Assembly (NCBI GenBank): GCA_050734185.1
Contig: JBOHUE010000087.1
Location: 1-21,387, forward strand
Direction: 5' to 3'
DNA from: JAFALX01 sp050734185
GTDB taxonomy: Bacteria; Chloroflexota; Dormibacteria; Aeolococcales; Aeolococcaceae
Length of the DNA stretch: 21,387 bases
Shown here: one piece after another, positions 7,797 to 15,846 of the stretch
Layout of the letters: each line of letters starts with the position of its first letter
Position numbering within the stretch: the stretch's first letter is position 1
Program-made: the position numbers and the translations under genes
Notes under the pieces: model-generated
What the model was told of the DNA's origin: nothing
The model's database searches: none
What the model saw: the letters and a program-made list of their open reading frames with translations, nothing else

Positions 7797-8567
7797 TCAG
7801 GCGGCGACGCCGATGATCCTCCCGTCGATCCAGCCGGTCCACCCGTTGCTGCAGATCACGCGCGCCCACGCGCCGCGAACCTCGCTCACCTGAATCGGGA
7901 GCCCGGGAGCGAGGGTGGCGACGACCGGTCCCGCGGGGTCGGGCGCTGCCCAGGCGCGAAGCCCCTGCGGCGGCACGCTGTGGGTCGGGACCCACGCCGG
8001 CTGCGCGGCCGGCTGCGGCACCGGAGCGGGCTGCGCCTGTGGCTGTGGCTGCGGCTGCGGGCTGAAGCTGGGGGCGGGCATCACCTGGGCTTGCGGAGTG
8101 GTCGACTGCACCGGTGTCGGCTGTGCCGTCACCGCGGCACCGGTGGTCGCATCCGCCGCTCCGGTCGCGGTGGCGCCGAGCAGATCCGCCGTGCGCGACA
8201 CCTCGGCCGCCGCTTGGACGAACGAGTTCTTGCTGAGGCCGTCGTGGTACACGCGGCTGCTGAGGGTCACCGATGTGCCCGACCAGCCCTGCTCGACCGT
8301 GCCCGAAAGCGAGCCCGGCCGTCCGTCCACGATCGCCTGCGCGTCGGACTCCGACCCGCTCGCGAGCGACGCGGTGTGCCGGAGGGTCACGCGGTCGGTC
8401 CCCTGCTCCTGAAGCACAAGAATCTCGACGGGTGCGGTGCTCGCCAGTGTCGACCGCAGGGAGAGGGCGAAGTCCGCGCCGGGCTCGGAACGCTCGCCGA
8501 GCAGCTCCAGGCCGTCACCGGACGAAGCCCAGGCGCTGACATTCTGCTTGATGTCCTCGGGGGTCAT
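7797..8567 (-). CDS. Protein with chaperone-like N-terminal domain, Pro/Gln linker and C-terminal SH3b domain
   Basis: A 256-residue protein counted from ATG 8567, which I prefer over the in-frame GTG 8585 because GGAGG lies 8 nt before the ATG. Residues 1-125 form an alpha/beta region with a hydrophobic pattern reminiscent of YbjN/type III-chaperone-like folds (weak inference). Residues about 130-195 are a Pro/Gln/Ala/Thr linker with alternating PQ pairs. Residues about 200-250 look like a bacterial SH3 domain (GLRAWAAPDPAG, then VATLAPGLPIQVSEVRGAWA and a WTGWIDGR end). No signal peptide is visible, so the protein should be cytosolic unless it is exported by another route. Its partner is unknown. 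It precedes the hydratase gene by 10 bases. Confidence 0.72.
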   Translation of the reverse strand: MTPEDIKQNVSAWASSGDGLELLGERSEPGADFALSLRSTLASTAPVEILVLQEQGTDRVTLRHTASLASGSESDAQAIVDGRPGSLSGTVEQGWSGTSVTLSSRVYHDGLSKNSFVQAAAEVSRTADLLGATATGAADATTGAAVTAQPTPVQSTTPQAQVMPAPSFSPQPQPQPQAQPAPVPQPAAQPAWVPTHSVPPQGLRAWAAPDPAGPVVATLAPGLPIQVSEVRGAWARVICSNGWTGWIDGRIIGVAA

Positions 8568-8622
8568 CGATCCAGCCTCCTCCACATCCCACCGCTCATC
8601 CGTGGCGACTATACGGGACCCG

Positions 8623-9636
<1,014 letters not shown>

Positions 9637-9691
9637 GACGCTTCCTGGCGGCGGCCAGTGTACCTGTGCGTCGGTTCACGAGGCCGCAACA

Positions 9692-9709
9692 GCGCCATGT
9701 CTGTGGCGC
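9692..9709. promoter_or_regulatory. Inverted repeat in divergent intergenic region
   Basis: GCGCCA and TGGCGC form perfect 6-bp arms separated by 6 nt, between the divergent start codons at 9636 (-) and about 9750 (+). The position suits an operator or a promoter-proximal hairpin. A weak -10-like GATACT follows at 9723-9728 for the plus-strand gene. In DNA this GC-rich a chance 6-bp repeat is quite possible. Confidence 0.25.
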
Positions 9710-9749
9710 GACAAGCGGTGGCGATACTGCGGACATCGTCGCGATCAGG

Positions 9750-11315
9750 GTGAGTCCAGCTTCGGCATTGCCGCGCGTCGCGCGCCGGCACGATCTCTTC
9801 CGTCTGGCCGTTGCTGCGGCGCTCATCGGCGTCGCCGCGCTGTATCTCGTCTCGCTCGGCAGCATTCCGCCGGGGCCGTACAACGACGAGGCGAGCATCG
9901 GATACAACGCGTGGACGATCGCGCACTACGGTGTCGATCAATACGGCAATCACGTCCCGCTCTTCTTCGTTGACTTCGGTGACTACAAGGGCCCGATGGC
10001 GACGTACCTGACGGTGCCGTTCGTGTGGCTGTTCGGGCTCACGCTTGGTGCGGTGCGTGCACCAAGCGTCCTCGCCGGCATCGCGCTCGTCGTTGTGGCA
10101 TCGCTGCTCGCGTATCGGCTGACGCGGTCGCGTGGTATCGCGCTGGCGACGCTGGTGCTCACGGCGCTGCAGCCGTGGCTGTTCCTGCAGAGCCACACGA
10201 CGATGGAGGGCAACGTGCTCCTCATGCTCAGCGTGATGGTCGCGCTGTGGTGCGCAGCAGAAGCAATCGCGCGCGAACGTTCCGGTCGCTGGTGGACGCT
10301 CGCCGGTGTCGCGCTCGGCGTCGGTGTTCTCTCCTACGTGATCGGACGTCTGCTCTCGCTCCTGCTCGCGTCGGCGCTCGTGGCGACGTGCCACCGATTC
10401 GGCCGGCGCAGCATGGTCCGCCTGTTGGTCCCGCTGGCCGTCGCATACGCCGTGCTGCTGGCGGCGGCGCTCGCCAGCTCGGCCGTGCTCTTCGCGCGGT
10501 TCCAGGCGGCGGGGCTGTTCAGCGATCACCCGTCGCTGCTCACCGCCGCCGGCCGCTTCGCCGGCAATTACATCGCGTACTTCAACCCGATGTTCCTCAT
10601 CGTCAACGGCGACGGCAATGCTCGGCAGACGACCGGAGTCGGCGGCGTCGTCCTCGCCGCAACGCTTCCGTTGATGATCGCCGGCGCGGCACGCGTCGCG
10701 ATGCGATGGCGCGAGCCGTTTGCGCGCTTCGTGATCCTCGGTGTGGTGCTCAGCTCGGTGCCTGCCGCGCTCACCGCGCAGGCCCCGCACGCGTTGCGCG
10801 GCGCCGGCCTGTTCCCATTTCTCGTCGTCCTGATGATCGAGGGCCTCGCATGGGTGGCTTCACTGCTGGGCACGCAGCGTGTTATCGCCGCCCTGCTGAC
10901 CGGCTCCGTCGCGCTGAGTGCGACCCCATATTTCCTGGACTTCTTCACGGACTACGGAACGCGCGCGGCGGCCGCGTTCGAGGCCGGCGAGAATGCGGCG
11001 ATCGCGGTGGCGTACCACGATGCGCTGGGGCATCGCCTATACCTCTCGACGTCGCTCGGACAGCCTGCGATCCACCTGATGTTTGCTGTCGCAGCGCCAC
11101 CGCCGCAGGAGACGTTTCTCGCCAAGAACCGGGTGCAGGTGGTGAGCGACCGCGTCGAGCTCGACACGGCCGGCGCCGGCGACGTGCTCGTTCTTGGACC
11201 GGCGGATCAGCCGCCGCCGGGGTCGCGCCTACTTTTCGTGCTGCGCCAGGGCGTGATCGTGCGGGCGCCGGCGTCCACCGGCGTCGGCGACCAGATGCAC
11301 GTTTACGTCGTCTGA
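9750..11315 (+). CDS. GT-C fold membrane glycosyltransferase (GT39/ArnT-like)
   Basis: An integral membrane protein of about 521 residues with 10 or more hydrophobic helices. Just after TM1 it has the acidic GT-C signature PPGPYNDEASIGYNAW (D46, E47), then FGDYKGPMATYLTVP, as in polyprenyl-phosphate-dependent glycosyltransferases. These enzymes use a lipid-linked sugar on the outer face of the membrane. A soluble C-terminal region begins near residue 410 (YGTRAAAAFEAG). I favour GTG 9750, because sequence before it is not hydrophobic or family-like and this start leaves 113 bp for divergent promoters; the frame is open back to a GTG at 9666. The acceptor is unknown. The next two genes encode a DPM1-like GT2 and a GT87 enzyme, which points to a glycan or lipoglycan locus. 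Confidence 0.85.
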   Translation: MSPASALPRVARRHDLFRLAVAAALIGVAALYLVSLGSIPPGPYNDEASIGYNAWTIAHYGVDQYGNHVPLFFVDFGDYKGPMATYLTVPFVWLFGLTLGAVRAPSVLAGIALVVVASLLAYRLTRSRGIALATLVLTALQPWLFLQSHTTMEGNVLLMLSVMVALWCAAEAIARERSGRWWTLAGVALGVGVLSYVIGRLLSLLLASALVATCHRFGRRSMVRLLVPLAVAYAVLLAAALASSAVLFARFQAAGLFSDHPSLLTAAGRFAGNYIAYFNPMFLIVNGDGNARQTTGVGGVVLAATLPLMIAGAARVAMRWREPFARFVILGVVLSSVPAALTAQAPHALRGAGLFPFLVVLMIEGLAWVASLLGTQRVIAALLTGSVALSATPYFLDFFTDYGTRAAAAFEAGENAAIAVAYHDALGHRLYLSTSLGQPAIHLMFAVAAPPPQETFLAKNRVQVVSDRVELDTAGAGDVLVLGPADQPPPGSRLLFVLRQGVIVRAPASTGVGDQMHVYVV

Positions 11316-12047
11316 CGGTCGCTCCGCACGCGGTGCATGTCTGCGGCGCTGGTCGAGGTCGCGCAGCTCCCTGAACGCGCGGAGGACCACGCGCGGGTTG
11401 GCGCCGGTCGGTGTCCCCGTCAGCCGCGGCGCATGGGACACGGCGACGTCGGCGAATCGATAGCCGTTGTCACGTGCGCGCACAAGCAGCTCGGTGCTGA
11501 TGAGCGCGCCCTCGGAGGTCAACCCGGTACCCACGGCACGCGGAAACAGCTTGAACCCGCAGTTCACGTCGCGAACGGTGTGGCCGAAGCGCGCGTCCAC
11601 GATGGCAAAGAACGCGCGGTTGTATGCGCGCCGCGGAAACGGATCGCTGCGATGTGCACGGTAGCCGCAGACCACGGTGTTGCCGTCCCAATGATCGAGC
11701 AGCAGACCGAGCTGGGCAGGATCGAACTGGCCGTCGCTGTCCATGAGAAACACGGCGTCGCAGGTTGCCGCGTCGAAGCCGGTGCGCAGCGCCGAGCCGT
11801 AGCCCTGATTCGTGTCATGCGTGAGGACGCGCACGCCCCCGAGCTCGGAGGCAACACGCTCGCACTCGGCACGCGTTCCGTCGCGGCTGCCGTCATCGAC
11901 GACGAGGACCTCGAACTCCGCGAGCTCCAGCGACGCCAGCACGGCGTGCGTCTGACGCACGGTGGCTGCGATCACGGCCTCCTCGTTATAGGCGGGGAGG
12001 ACGGCCGACACTCCGTCGGGCCCGGGCTTACGCAGCGGTGTCGGCAT
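11229..12047 (-). CDS. Family 2 glycosyltransferase, dolichol-phosphate mannosyltransferase-like
   Basis: A 272-residue GT-A fold enzyme with VSAVLPAYNEE (13-23), VLVVDDGSRDGT (47-58), the NQGYGSALRTGFDAA nucleotide-sugar segment, and the metal-binding DSDGQFDP (103-110). It lacks C-terminal TM helices, as in soluble DPM1-type enzymes that make polyprenyl-phosphate sugars, the donors used by GT-C enzymes. The start is ATG 12047, with GAGAGGAG immediately upstream. It overlaps the 3' end of the GT87 gene by 20 bp, so the two are translationally coupled. The final 30 or so residues (ADAGGRRRPHDHALAQHEK end) are Arg/His-rich and lie antisense to the last 87 bp of the convergent GT-C gene. This tail looks like read-through rather than family sequence. 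Confidence 0.93.
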   Translation of the reverse strand: MPTPLRKPGPDGVSAVLPAYNEEAVIAATVRQTHAVLASLELAEFEVLVVDDGSRDGTRAECERVASELGGVRVLTHDTNQGYGSALRTGFDAATCDAVFLMDSDGQFDPAQLGLLLDHWDGNTVVCGYRAHRSDPFPRRAYNRAFFAIVDARFGHTVRDVNCGFKLFPRAVGTGLTSEGALISTELLVRARDNGYRFADVAVSHAPRLTGTPTGANPRVVLRAFRELRDLDQRRRHAPRAERPSDDVNVHLVADAGGRRRPHDHALAQHEK

Positions 12048-13284
12048 GACTCCTCTCTGTCGGCCCGGAGAGACGGGCGATCGCGCCACTGTACTCAGTG
12101 CGGCGTGCTTCGAGGGTCTCGGCCACTGCGCTGCGACGATGGCGGAGGGCTCGCACGCTCACCACGACGGCGACGAGCAGCGCCGCGTTGCGCAGCATCA
12201 GATAGATGACGGCATCAGGGAGGTTCGCGACGAGCCGCGCGTACTCGGCGTTCTCGAGCAGCGTCCCGAGCACAACGCCGGCGACGGCGACGGCGACCAG
12301 GTAGTCACCAGAAGCAAAGGCGATCGCCCCGGCGGGGATCAGCCACGCGATGAACTGCGGCGATAGGAGCGCCGACGCGAGCAGAAACGCGCCGACGCAG
12401 GCAACCCAGGCCGCGCCGATGTCGCGCCGGCCTCGCACCTGCCCCAGGGTCCACACCGCCACCGCGGCTGCCAGCAACTGCATCACCGCGGGGAGAGCCG
12501 CGGGCACGTGCCCGAAGCGGTCGGCGCCGGCCTGGAGGATCGCCGGCTCACCGGTGATGACGCGGACCACGGATCCGACGACGCTCTCGATCTGCCAGCC
12601 CGTGGCGCCGCGAAAGGTCAGCACCTGCTCGATGCCCGCGAATCCACCCAGCGCCAGCCACGCCGCCATCAGCGCCGCGAACGCGGTCGTCCCGGTGACG
12701 ATGTACGCGCGTCGCGAGGCCGCGGGGAGCGCCGGGATGATCATCAGCGCGAGGGGGAGTGGCCAGAGCTTCAGACCGACGGCGATGACGAAGCAGAGCG
12801 CCGCGGTCACCGCACGCCCCCGCAAGGCGGCGCTCACCGCCGCGACCACGAGTGCCACGCCGATGAGGTCGAGGCGCGCCACGAACAACGAGAGCAACAG
12901 CGTGTCGGCCGCGATGAACCAGAGCGCCGCAGGTACGGACCAGGTGCGCCACAGCAGGACGGCGATGGCGGCTTCGGCGACGATCGACAGCACCACGATC
13001 ACCGCGGTGAACGCATGCTGATTCGGCGTAGCGAAGGCGAGCAGCTTGACCAGCGCCACCAGGATCGGTGGGTACTCGACGGAGTAGTCCCTGTACGGGA
13101 CACCGGGCGCGTGCCCGACCGCGTAGAAGCGTGCGCCGTCGTCCGAGATCGTTTGCTGCACGCCGACCACAAGCACGAGAACCCGAAACGCGACCAGTAC
13201 GAACAGCGCTTCGATCACCGTGCGTCTCGAGAGCCATCGCGTTGGTGTTGCGAACGAGGCTACCGCGTGGAGGCTGCGGGTCAT
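12028..13284 (-). CDS. GT87 (DUF2029)-like polyprenyl-phosphate mannosyltransferase, membrane protein
   Basis: A 418-residue polytopic membrane protein with about 9-11 hydrophobic helices. Family marks are SDDGARFYA after TM1 (47-55), the aromatic-rich PYRDYSVEYPP (63-73, with the catalytic-region D66), an LKLWPLPLAL helix near 171, and the late SPQFIAWLIPAGA motif. GT87 enzymes such as mycobacterial PimE transfer mannose from polyprenyl-phosphate-mannose to membrane glycolipids on the outer face. The start is ATG 13284. It is the promoter-proximal gene of a two-gene operon with the GT2, which could supply its lipid-linked donor. The C-terminal 25 residues are polar. The exact sugar and acceptor are not predictable. 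Confidence 0.88.
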   Translation of the reverse strand: MTRSLHAVASFATPTRWLSRRTVIEALFVLVAFRVLVLVVGVQQTISDDGARFYAVGHAPGVPYRDYSVEYPPILVALVKLLAFATPNQHAFTAVIVVLSIVAEAAIAVLLWRTWSVPAALWFIAADTLLLSLFVARLDLIGVALVVAAVSAALRGRAVTAALCFVIAVGLKLWPLPLALMIIPALPAASRRAYIVTGTTAFAALMAAWLALGGFAGIEQVLTFRGATGWQIESVVGSVVRVITGEPAILQAGADRFGHVPAALPAVMQLLAAAVAVWTLGQVRGRRDIGAAWVACVGAFLLASALLSPQFIAWLIPAGAIAFASGDYLVAVAVAGVVLGTLLENAEYARLVANLPDAVIYLMLRNAALLVAVVVSVRALRHRRSAVAETLEARRTEYSGAIARLSGPTERSHADTAA

Positions 13285-13341
13285 ACGTCACAACGGACTC
13301 TGCGGGCGAAGTCGCAGCAACGTCAGGCCGTCCGCGCGATC

Positions 13342-13357
13342 GTCGCACTGGTGCGAC
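13342..13357. promoter_or_regulatory. Perfect inverted repeat, possible operator
   Basis: GTCGCAC-TG-GTGCGAC has 7-bp arms around 2 nt. It lies in the 146-bp divergent region between the GT87 gene (start 13284, -) and the lipoprotein gene (start 13431, +). It sits 14 bp before a -10-like TAGGAT, so it would cover the -35 region of the plus-strand promoter. A dimeric repressor site is the natural reading, but no regulator gene is adjacent. Confidence 0.4.
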
Positions 13358-13377
13358 AGGCGCGTTTGGGCTAGGAT
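13349..13377 (+). promoter_or_regulatory. Putative promoter of the lipoprotein gene
   Basis: TAGGAT at 13372-13377 is a good -10 hexamer. The matching -35 position (TGGTGC, 13349-13354, 17-nt spacer) is poor. The distance to the GTG start is about 53 nt. A small hairpin (TCGCAG-CGAC-CTGCGA, 13388-13403) would lie in the 5' leader. No transcript evidence is available. Confidence 0.3.
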
Positions 13378-13430
13378 TCGCCCGCGTTCGCAGCGACCTG
13401 CGAGTTCGATTCAGGAACAGGGGAAATGTG

Positions 13431-13913
13431 GTGCATCTCCTCCATGCGCGGGTCCGCGCGAACTGGGCGGCCGCGGCCGCACTGGCCACCGGCGTGGTTG
13501 TCGTGACGACGGCCGTCGCATGCGGCGAGACCCCCAGCCCGTACGTCACGAGCATCTCGGGGGCCAAGGGGCAGGACTCGCCTCAGAACGCGGTGCGGGG
13601 CTTCTTCGACGAGCTCGTTCGCGGCGACTACCGAGCCGCCGAATCCTACGTCGATCCGACCCAGCGCCAGACGTATACCAACGCGATCCAGAAGGCGCAG
13701 GGCAAGCAGTACGCCGTGCAGATCCAGGACTTCAGCGTCGTCGCATTCGATCAGACCCCAACCGGCGGGCTCGTCGGGGTGAAGGTCACCGGCCAGACGT
13801 GTCTGAACGGCAAGTGCACCCCGATAACGACGACGGCGGATAACTCGGCGTCGGTCCCGGTCATGTCCGTGAACAACCAGTGGTATCTGACGGACGTCAG
13901 CGCGCCCTCGTGA
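13431..13913 (+). CDS. Putative lipoprotein with NTF2-like/DUF4878-type domain
   Basis: A 160-residue exported protein. The n-region HARVRANW is basic and a hydrophobic core (AAAAALATGVVVVTTAVA) leads to Cys31 in TAVACGE, a relaxed lipobox. The mature part opens with QNAVRGFFDELVRGDYRAAE, a pattern typical of NTF2-like domains (a helix with FFxxLxxGDYxxA), and closes with NNQWYLTDV, which is also characteristic. Two cysteines in TCLNGKCTP probably form a disulfide. I chose GTG 13431 because AGGGG lies 7 nt upstream; the GTG at 13428 is an equal alternative. The frame is open far upstream on paper, but that region is antisense to the GT87 gene. Such lipoproteins are frequent in Actinomycetota and lack an assigned role. 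Confidence 0.82.
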   Translation: MHLLHARVRANWAAAAALATGVVVVTTAVACGETPSPYVTSISGAKGQDSPQNAVRGFFDELVRGDYRAAESYVDPTQRQTYTNAIQKAQGKQYAVQIQDFSVVAFDQTPTGGLVGVKVTGQTCLNGKCTPITTTADNSASVPVMSVNNQWYLTDVSAPS

Positions 13914-14206
13914 CCGTGCGGCGGTGACCGCCGCGACACGGTGGTGACGTCAGTAGGCGAACATGTCCCAAAGGCTCGCGTCCTTTCGATGCGCCACGCG
14001 TGGACCTCGTTGCCCCTGACGCTGGCCGTCTCACGCGCTGCGTCGCGCATCTGCAGGCCGAGGAAACGGGACCAGCCGCCAGGAGGAGCGTCGCTCCCGC
14101 GATCAGCCACTGAGCGGCATCCATACGCGGCAAGCCAAGGCGCGCGGACATGTCGTCAGGCCGAAGCCTCTTGCGACCACGGTCGAGGCTATCGGGTTCG
14201 AGCGAT
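13914..14206. other. 293-bp gap between chromosomal block and accessory operon
   Basis: No gene is convincingly supported here. On the minus strand a short hydrophobic N-terminus starts at ATG 14124 (MDAAQWLIAGATLLLAAG). It continues sensibly only after a frame change near 14080 (WSRFLGLQMRDAARE), so a decayed small membrane-protein gene is possible. I see no hairpin with a U-run, tRNA or repeat. Confidence 0.4.
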
Positions 14207-14677
14207 TCAGCGGATCGCTCGAAGCATGAACAGCGCAACGTGACCGTAGTCTGAGTCGGCTACGGGACTGCCCGTCACCGCGGCGACCTTCTCATGGCTG
14301 ATGTCTATCCATTGTCCGAGCTTGCTCGTCCACTGACCGTCGGGTAGCTGTCGCGCCGCATGCAACGCGTTGCCATTGTCGTCAGCGAAAATAGCCACCT
14401 TCTCGTACCCGTCCTCATATTCACCGTCATTACTCAGTTCATATCCGAGCGTCATATATGCCTGCACAAAACTATCTATCGTCGGAGTGCGCGGCACGTT
14501 CGGCGGCCAGTAGTAACCGCCCAGAGCCACGGGCCACCACCATCGGGTGTCGTCGCCGGCCGCGTGAGCAATACAGTTGTAGCGCCGATCCTCATCGCTA
14601 GTCTTGTCGAAAACGCCTTCCGTGACTCGCGGAAAGTCCAAGCGCAAGCGAGCAAGCTCAGGTGGGGAAAACGCCAC
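14207..14677 (-). CDS. Accessory operon gene C: YNCIA/WWWP/HAAR protein, possible papain-like hydrolase
   Basis: A 156-residue protein from GTG 14677, overlapping the end of gene B by 20 bp. Striking fixed-looking motifs are YNCIAHAAGDD (33-43), RWWWP (45-49), YYWPP (55-59), GYEKVAIFA (90-98), HAARQLPDG (106-114) and WTSKLGQWIDISH (116-128). I associate this pattern with a widespread uncharacterised bacterial family (possibly the one labelled DUF7689), from memory only. Cys35 at a probable helix start, His106 on a probable strand and Asp125 make a plausible Cys-His-Asp triad as in NlpC/CHAP/transglutaminase-like folds; this is inference. No signal peptide or TM segment is visible, so it should be cytosolic. 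It is the last gene of a three-gene operon, and A/T content looks higher than in the flanks. Confidence 0.75.
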   Translation of the reverse strand: MAFSPPELARLRLDFPRVTEGVFDKTSDEDRRYNCIAHAAGDDTRWWWPVALGGYYWPPNVPRTPTIDSFVQAYMTLGYELSNDGEYEDGYEKVAIFADDNGNALHAARQLPDGQWTSKLGQWIDISHEKVAAVTGSPVADSDYGHVALFMLRAIR

Positions 14678-15152
14678 TCTCGATGTAGCCCATACGCTGC
14701 CCCCAACGAAGCCACGCCCGTCGTGCGCCCTCAAGAGTCTCCTCACCGGCTGCAGCATCCTCGCGTGATATTGCAGTGAGAGCCCAGGTCCAATGTCCTA
14801 CTGATTCGCGGAGCCGCCCCAAAATCAGCGGAATCGCGTCTTGTCCGAGACCGATGATCTGCTGATACGCGCGGTTCAGCACGATGCGTTCGAGAGAGGG
14901 GGCTGTGAGCGTTTCTTGTTCCCACTGCGTGGCCAGGTAGTCGAAGATAGCGCGCGTTGCCGGCGTGACACTGACCCGGGGGAGCTCACTAGCCAGCGGG
15001 CCAGCGTGAATGAGCCAGGGATTGTGTGCGTCGTGCCTCCGCCGGTAGTCTTGAAACACGAGAAAGGTGTGCTTCATACCGTCGGGATGGCGCATTTTGC
15101 GGAGAGCATCCCCGACTGAGCGATAGCTCGAGTGAGGCGCAGCAGGTATCAC
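14658..15152 (-). CDS. Accessory operon gene B: small all-helical protein, unknown function
   Basis: A 164-residue protein predicted to be helical. Residues 63-151 hold the conserved-looking core: WEQET (77-81), RAYQQIIGLGQDAIPLIL (94-111), HWTWALTAI (120-128) and WLRWG (147-151). The pattern of two or three helix pairs with GLGxxAxPLIL recalls HEAT-like repeats. I believe similar small proteins recur next to YNCIA/HAAR proteins in other genomes, but could not check. The start GTG 15152 overlaps the stop of gene A as GTGA, and the 3' end overlaps gene C by 20 bp, so all three are translationally coupled. The N-terminal 60 residues (MIPAAPHSSYRSVGDALRKM onward) appear more variable. It may act as an adaptor or neutralising partner of gene C; that is speculation. 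Confidence 0.72.
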   Translation of the reverse strand: MIPAAPHSSYRSVGDALRKMRHPDGMKHTFLVFQDYRRRHDAHNPWLIHAGPLASELPRVSVTPATRAIFDYLATQWEQETLTAPSLERIVLNRAYQQIIGLGQDAIPLILGRLRESVGHWTWALTAISREDAAAGEETLEGARRAWLRWGQRMGYIESGVFPT

Positions 15153-15808
15153 GCCGAATCCTCTTTCATGACGTCGTAGATGCGCAACTTCGAAGCCTCT
15201 GCGAAGTGCCTGAGAGCGTCGCTCTTCTGTACTGCTCTTTGCACGAGGCTCTGGAGTTGATGCAACTCGCTCGCACCGAGCGTCACATAGAACGCTTTGA
15301 TCTGCCCTCCCCCTTGATGGTACTCGATGCGAAGGGTGTGGACGATTACGGCACCCTGGATGTCCGACGGGTCTTCGAATAGCGGCCTTAGGTCGGTCAC
15401 GATGCGCGCCTCGTGAAACGACTTATCGAACTCGGTCACCAGATCGAGCGCGCGCGCCATAGTGACGATCAGATCAAGATCGAGAAGAGTCGCCAAGCGA
15501 TCCGAAAGCGCTTTTCGTTTATCCGACTCGACGTCTAAGTCAACGGATTGGGCGACCTCTTCAGCAGCCTTTGATGCAGACCATTTGCTCCAAGTCCTCA
15601 CCCCTTCGACGCCGAATAGTGCATTCAAAAGCGCTTTCGCATCATCCGGGCTGGCCCCTGAGGCCTCCGCGATCGATCCCTCGAGCTGATTCCTGCTAGC
15701 CGACGGGTCCGGCGTGCTAGATAAGGCGTGGAGAAGCTGATCAAATTCCGCGGCGGTCAATCTTGCAAGCCGGACGAAGGATCCGCGGTAGTGCTCAGGA
15801 AGTCTCAC
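15149..15808 (-). CDS. Accessory operon gene A: helical domain plus COMM-like C-terminal domain, unknown function
   Basis: A 219-residue soluble protein. Residues 1-125 look all-helical (MRLPEHYRGSFVRLARLTAA, then acidic helices). Residues 132-178 form a three-strand block: ARIVTDLRPLF, GAVIVHTLRIEYH and IKAFYVTLG. A long helix follows (SELHQLQSLVQRAVQKSDAL). Helical N-terminus plus beta-beta-beta-alpha end is the layout of eukaryotic COMM-domain proteins, though sequence identity is not evident; I raise this only as a fold hypothesis. It starts at GTG 15808 with no Shine-Dalgarno. Instead, the stop of a 13-residue upstream ORF overlaps the start. It is the first gene of the three-gene operon. 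No function is known to me. Confidence 0.75.
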   Translation of the reverse strand: MRLPEHYRGSFVRLARLTAAEFDQLLHALSSTPDPSASRNQLEGSIAEASGASPDDAKALLNALFGVEGVRTWSKWSASKAAEEVAQSVDLDVESDKRKALSDRLATLLDLDLIVTMARALDLVTEFDKSFHEARIVTDLRPLFEDPSDIQGAVIVHTLRIEYHQGGGQIKAFYVTLGASELHQLQSLVQRAVQKSDALRHFAEASKLRIYDVMKEDSA

Positions 15809-15846
15809 AGGTTCTCGGGTGCTTGCGGTCGGATGGGGCCGACCAT
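15805..15846 (-). CDS. Possible leader peptide ORF upstream of gene A
   Basis: ATG at 15846 opens a 13-codon frame (MVGPIRPQAPENL) whose TGA overlaps the GTG start of gene A as GTGA, the same coupling used between genes A and B. Gene A lacks its own ribosome binding site, so re-initiation from this mini-ORF would explain its translation. The leader itself also lacks a clear Shine-Dalgarno, which weakens the case; a TAGACT hexamer (15854-15859, minus strand) just upstream could be a -10 box. Confidence 0.25.
   Translation of the reverse strand: MVGPIRPQAPENL

Noticed and set aside
13068..13430. Upstream extension of the NTF2-like lipoprotein frame
   Set aside because: The extension is antisense to GT87 and precedes a good signal peptide; the start at 13431 with AGGGG upstream is far more likely.
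13920..14151. Small minus-strand membrane-protein gene (MDAAQWLIAG...)
   Set aside because: It needs a frame change near 14080, and the second frame then runs on antisense into the lipoprotein gene without a stop; too weak to call as a gene or pseudogene.
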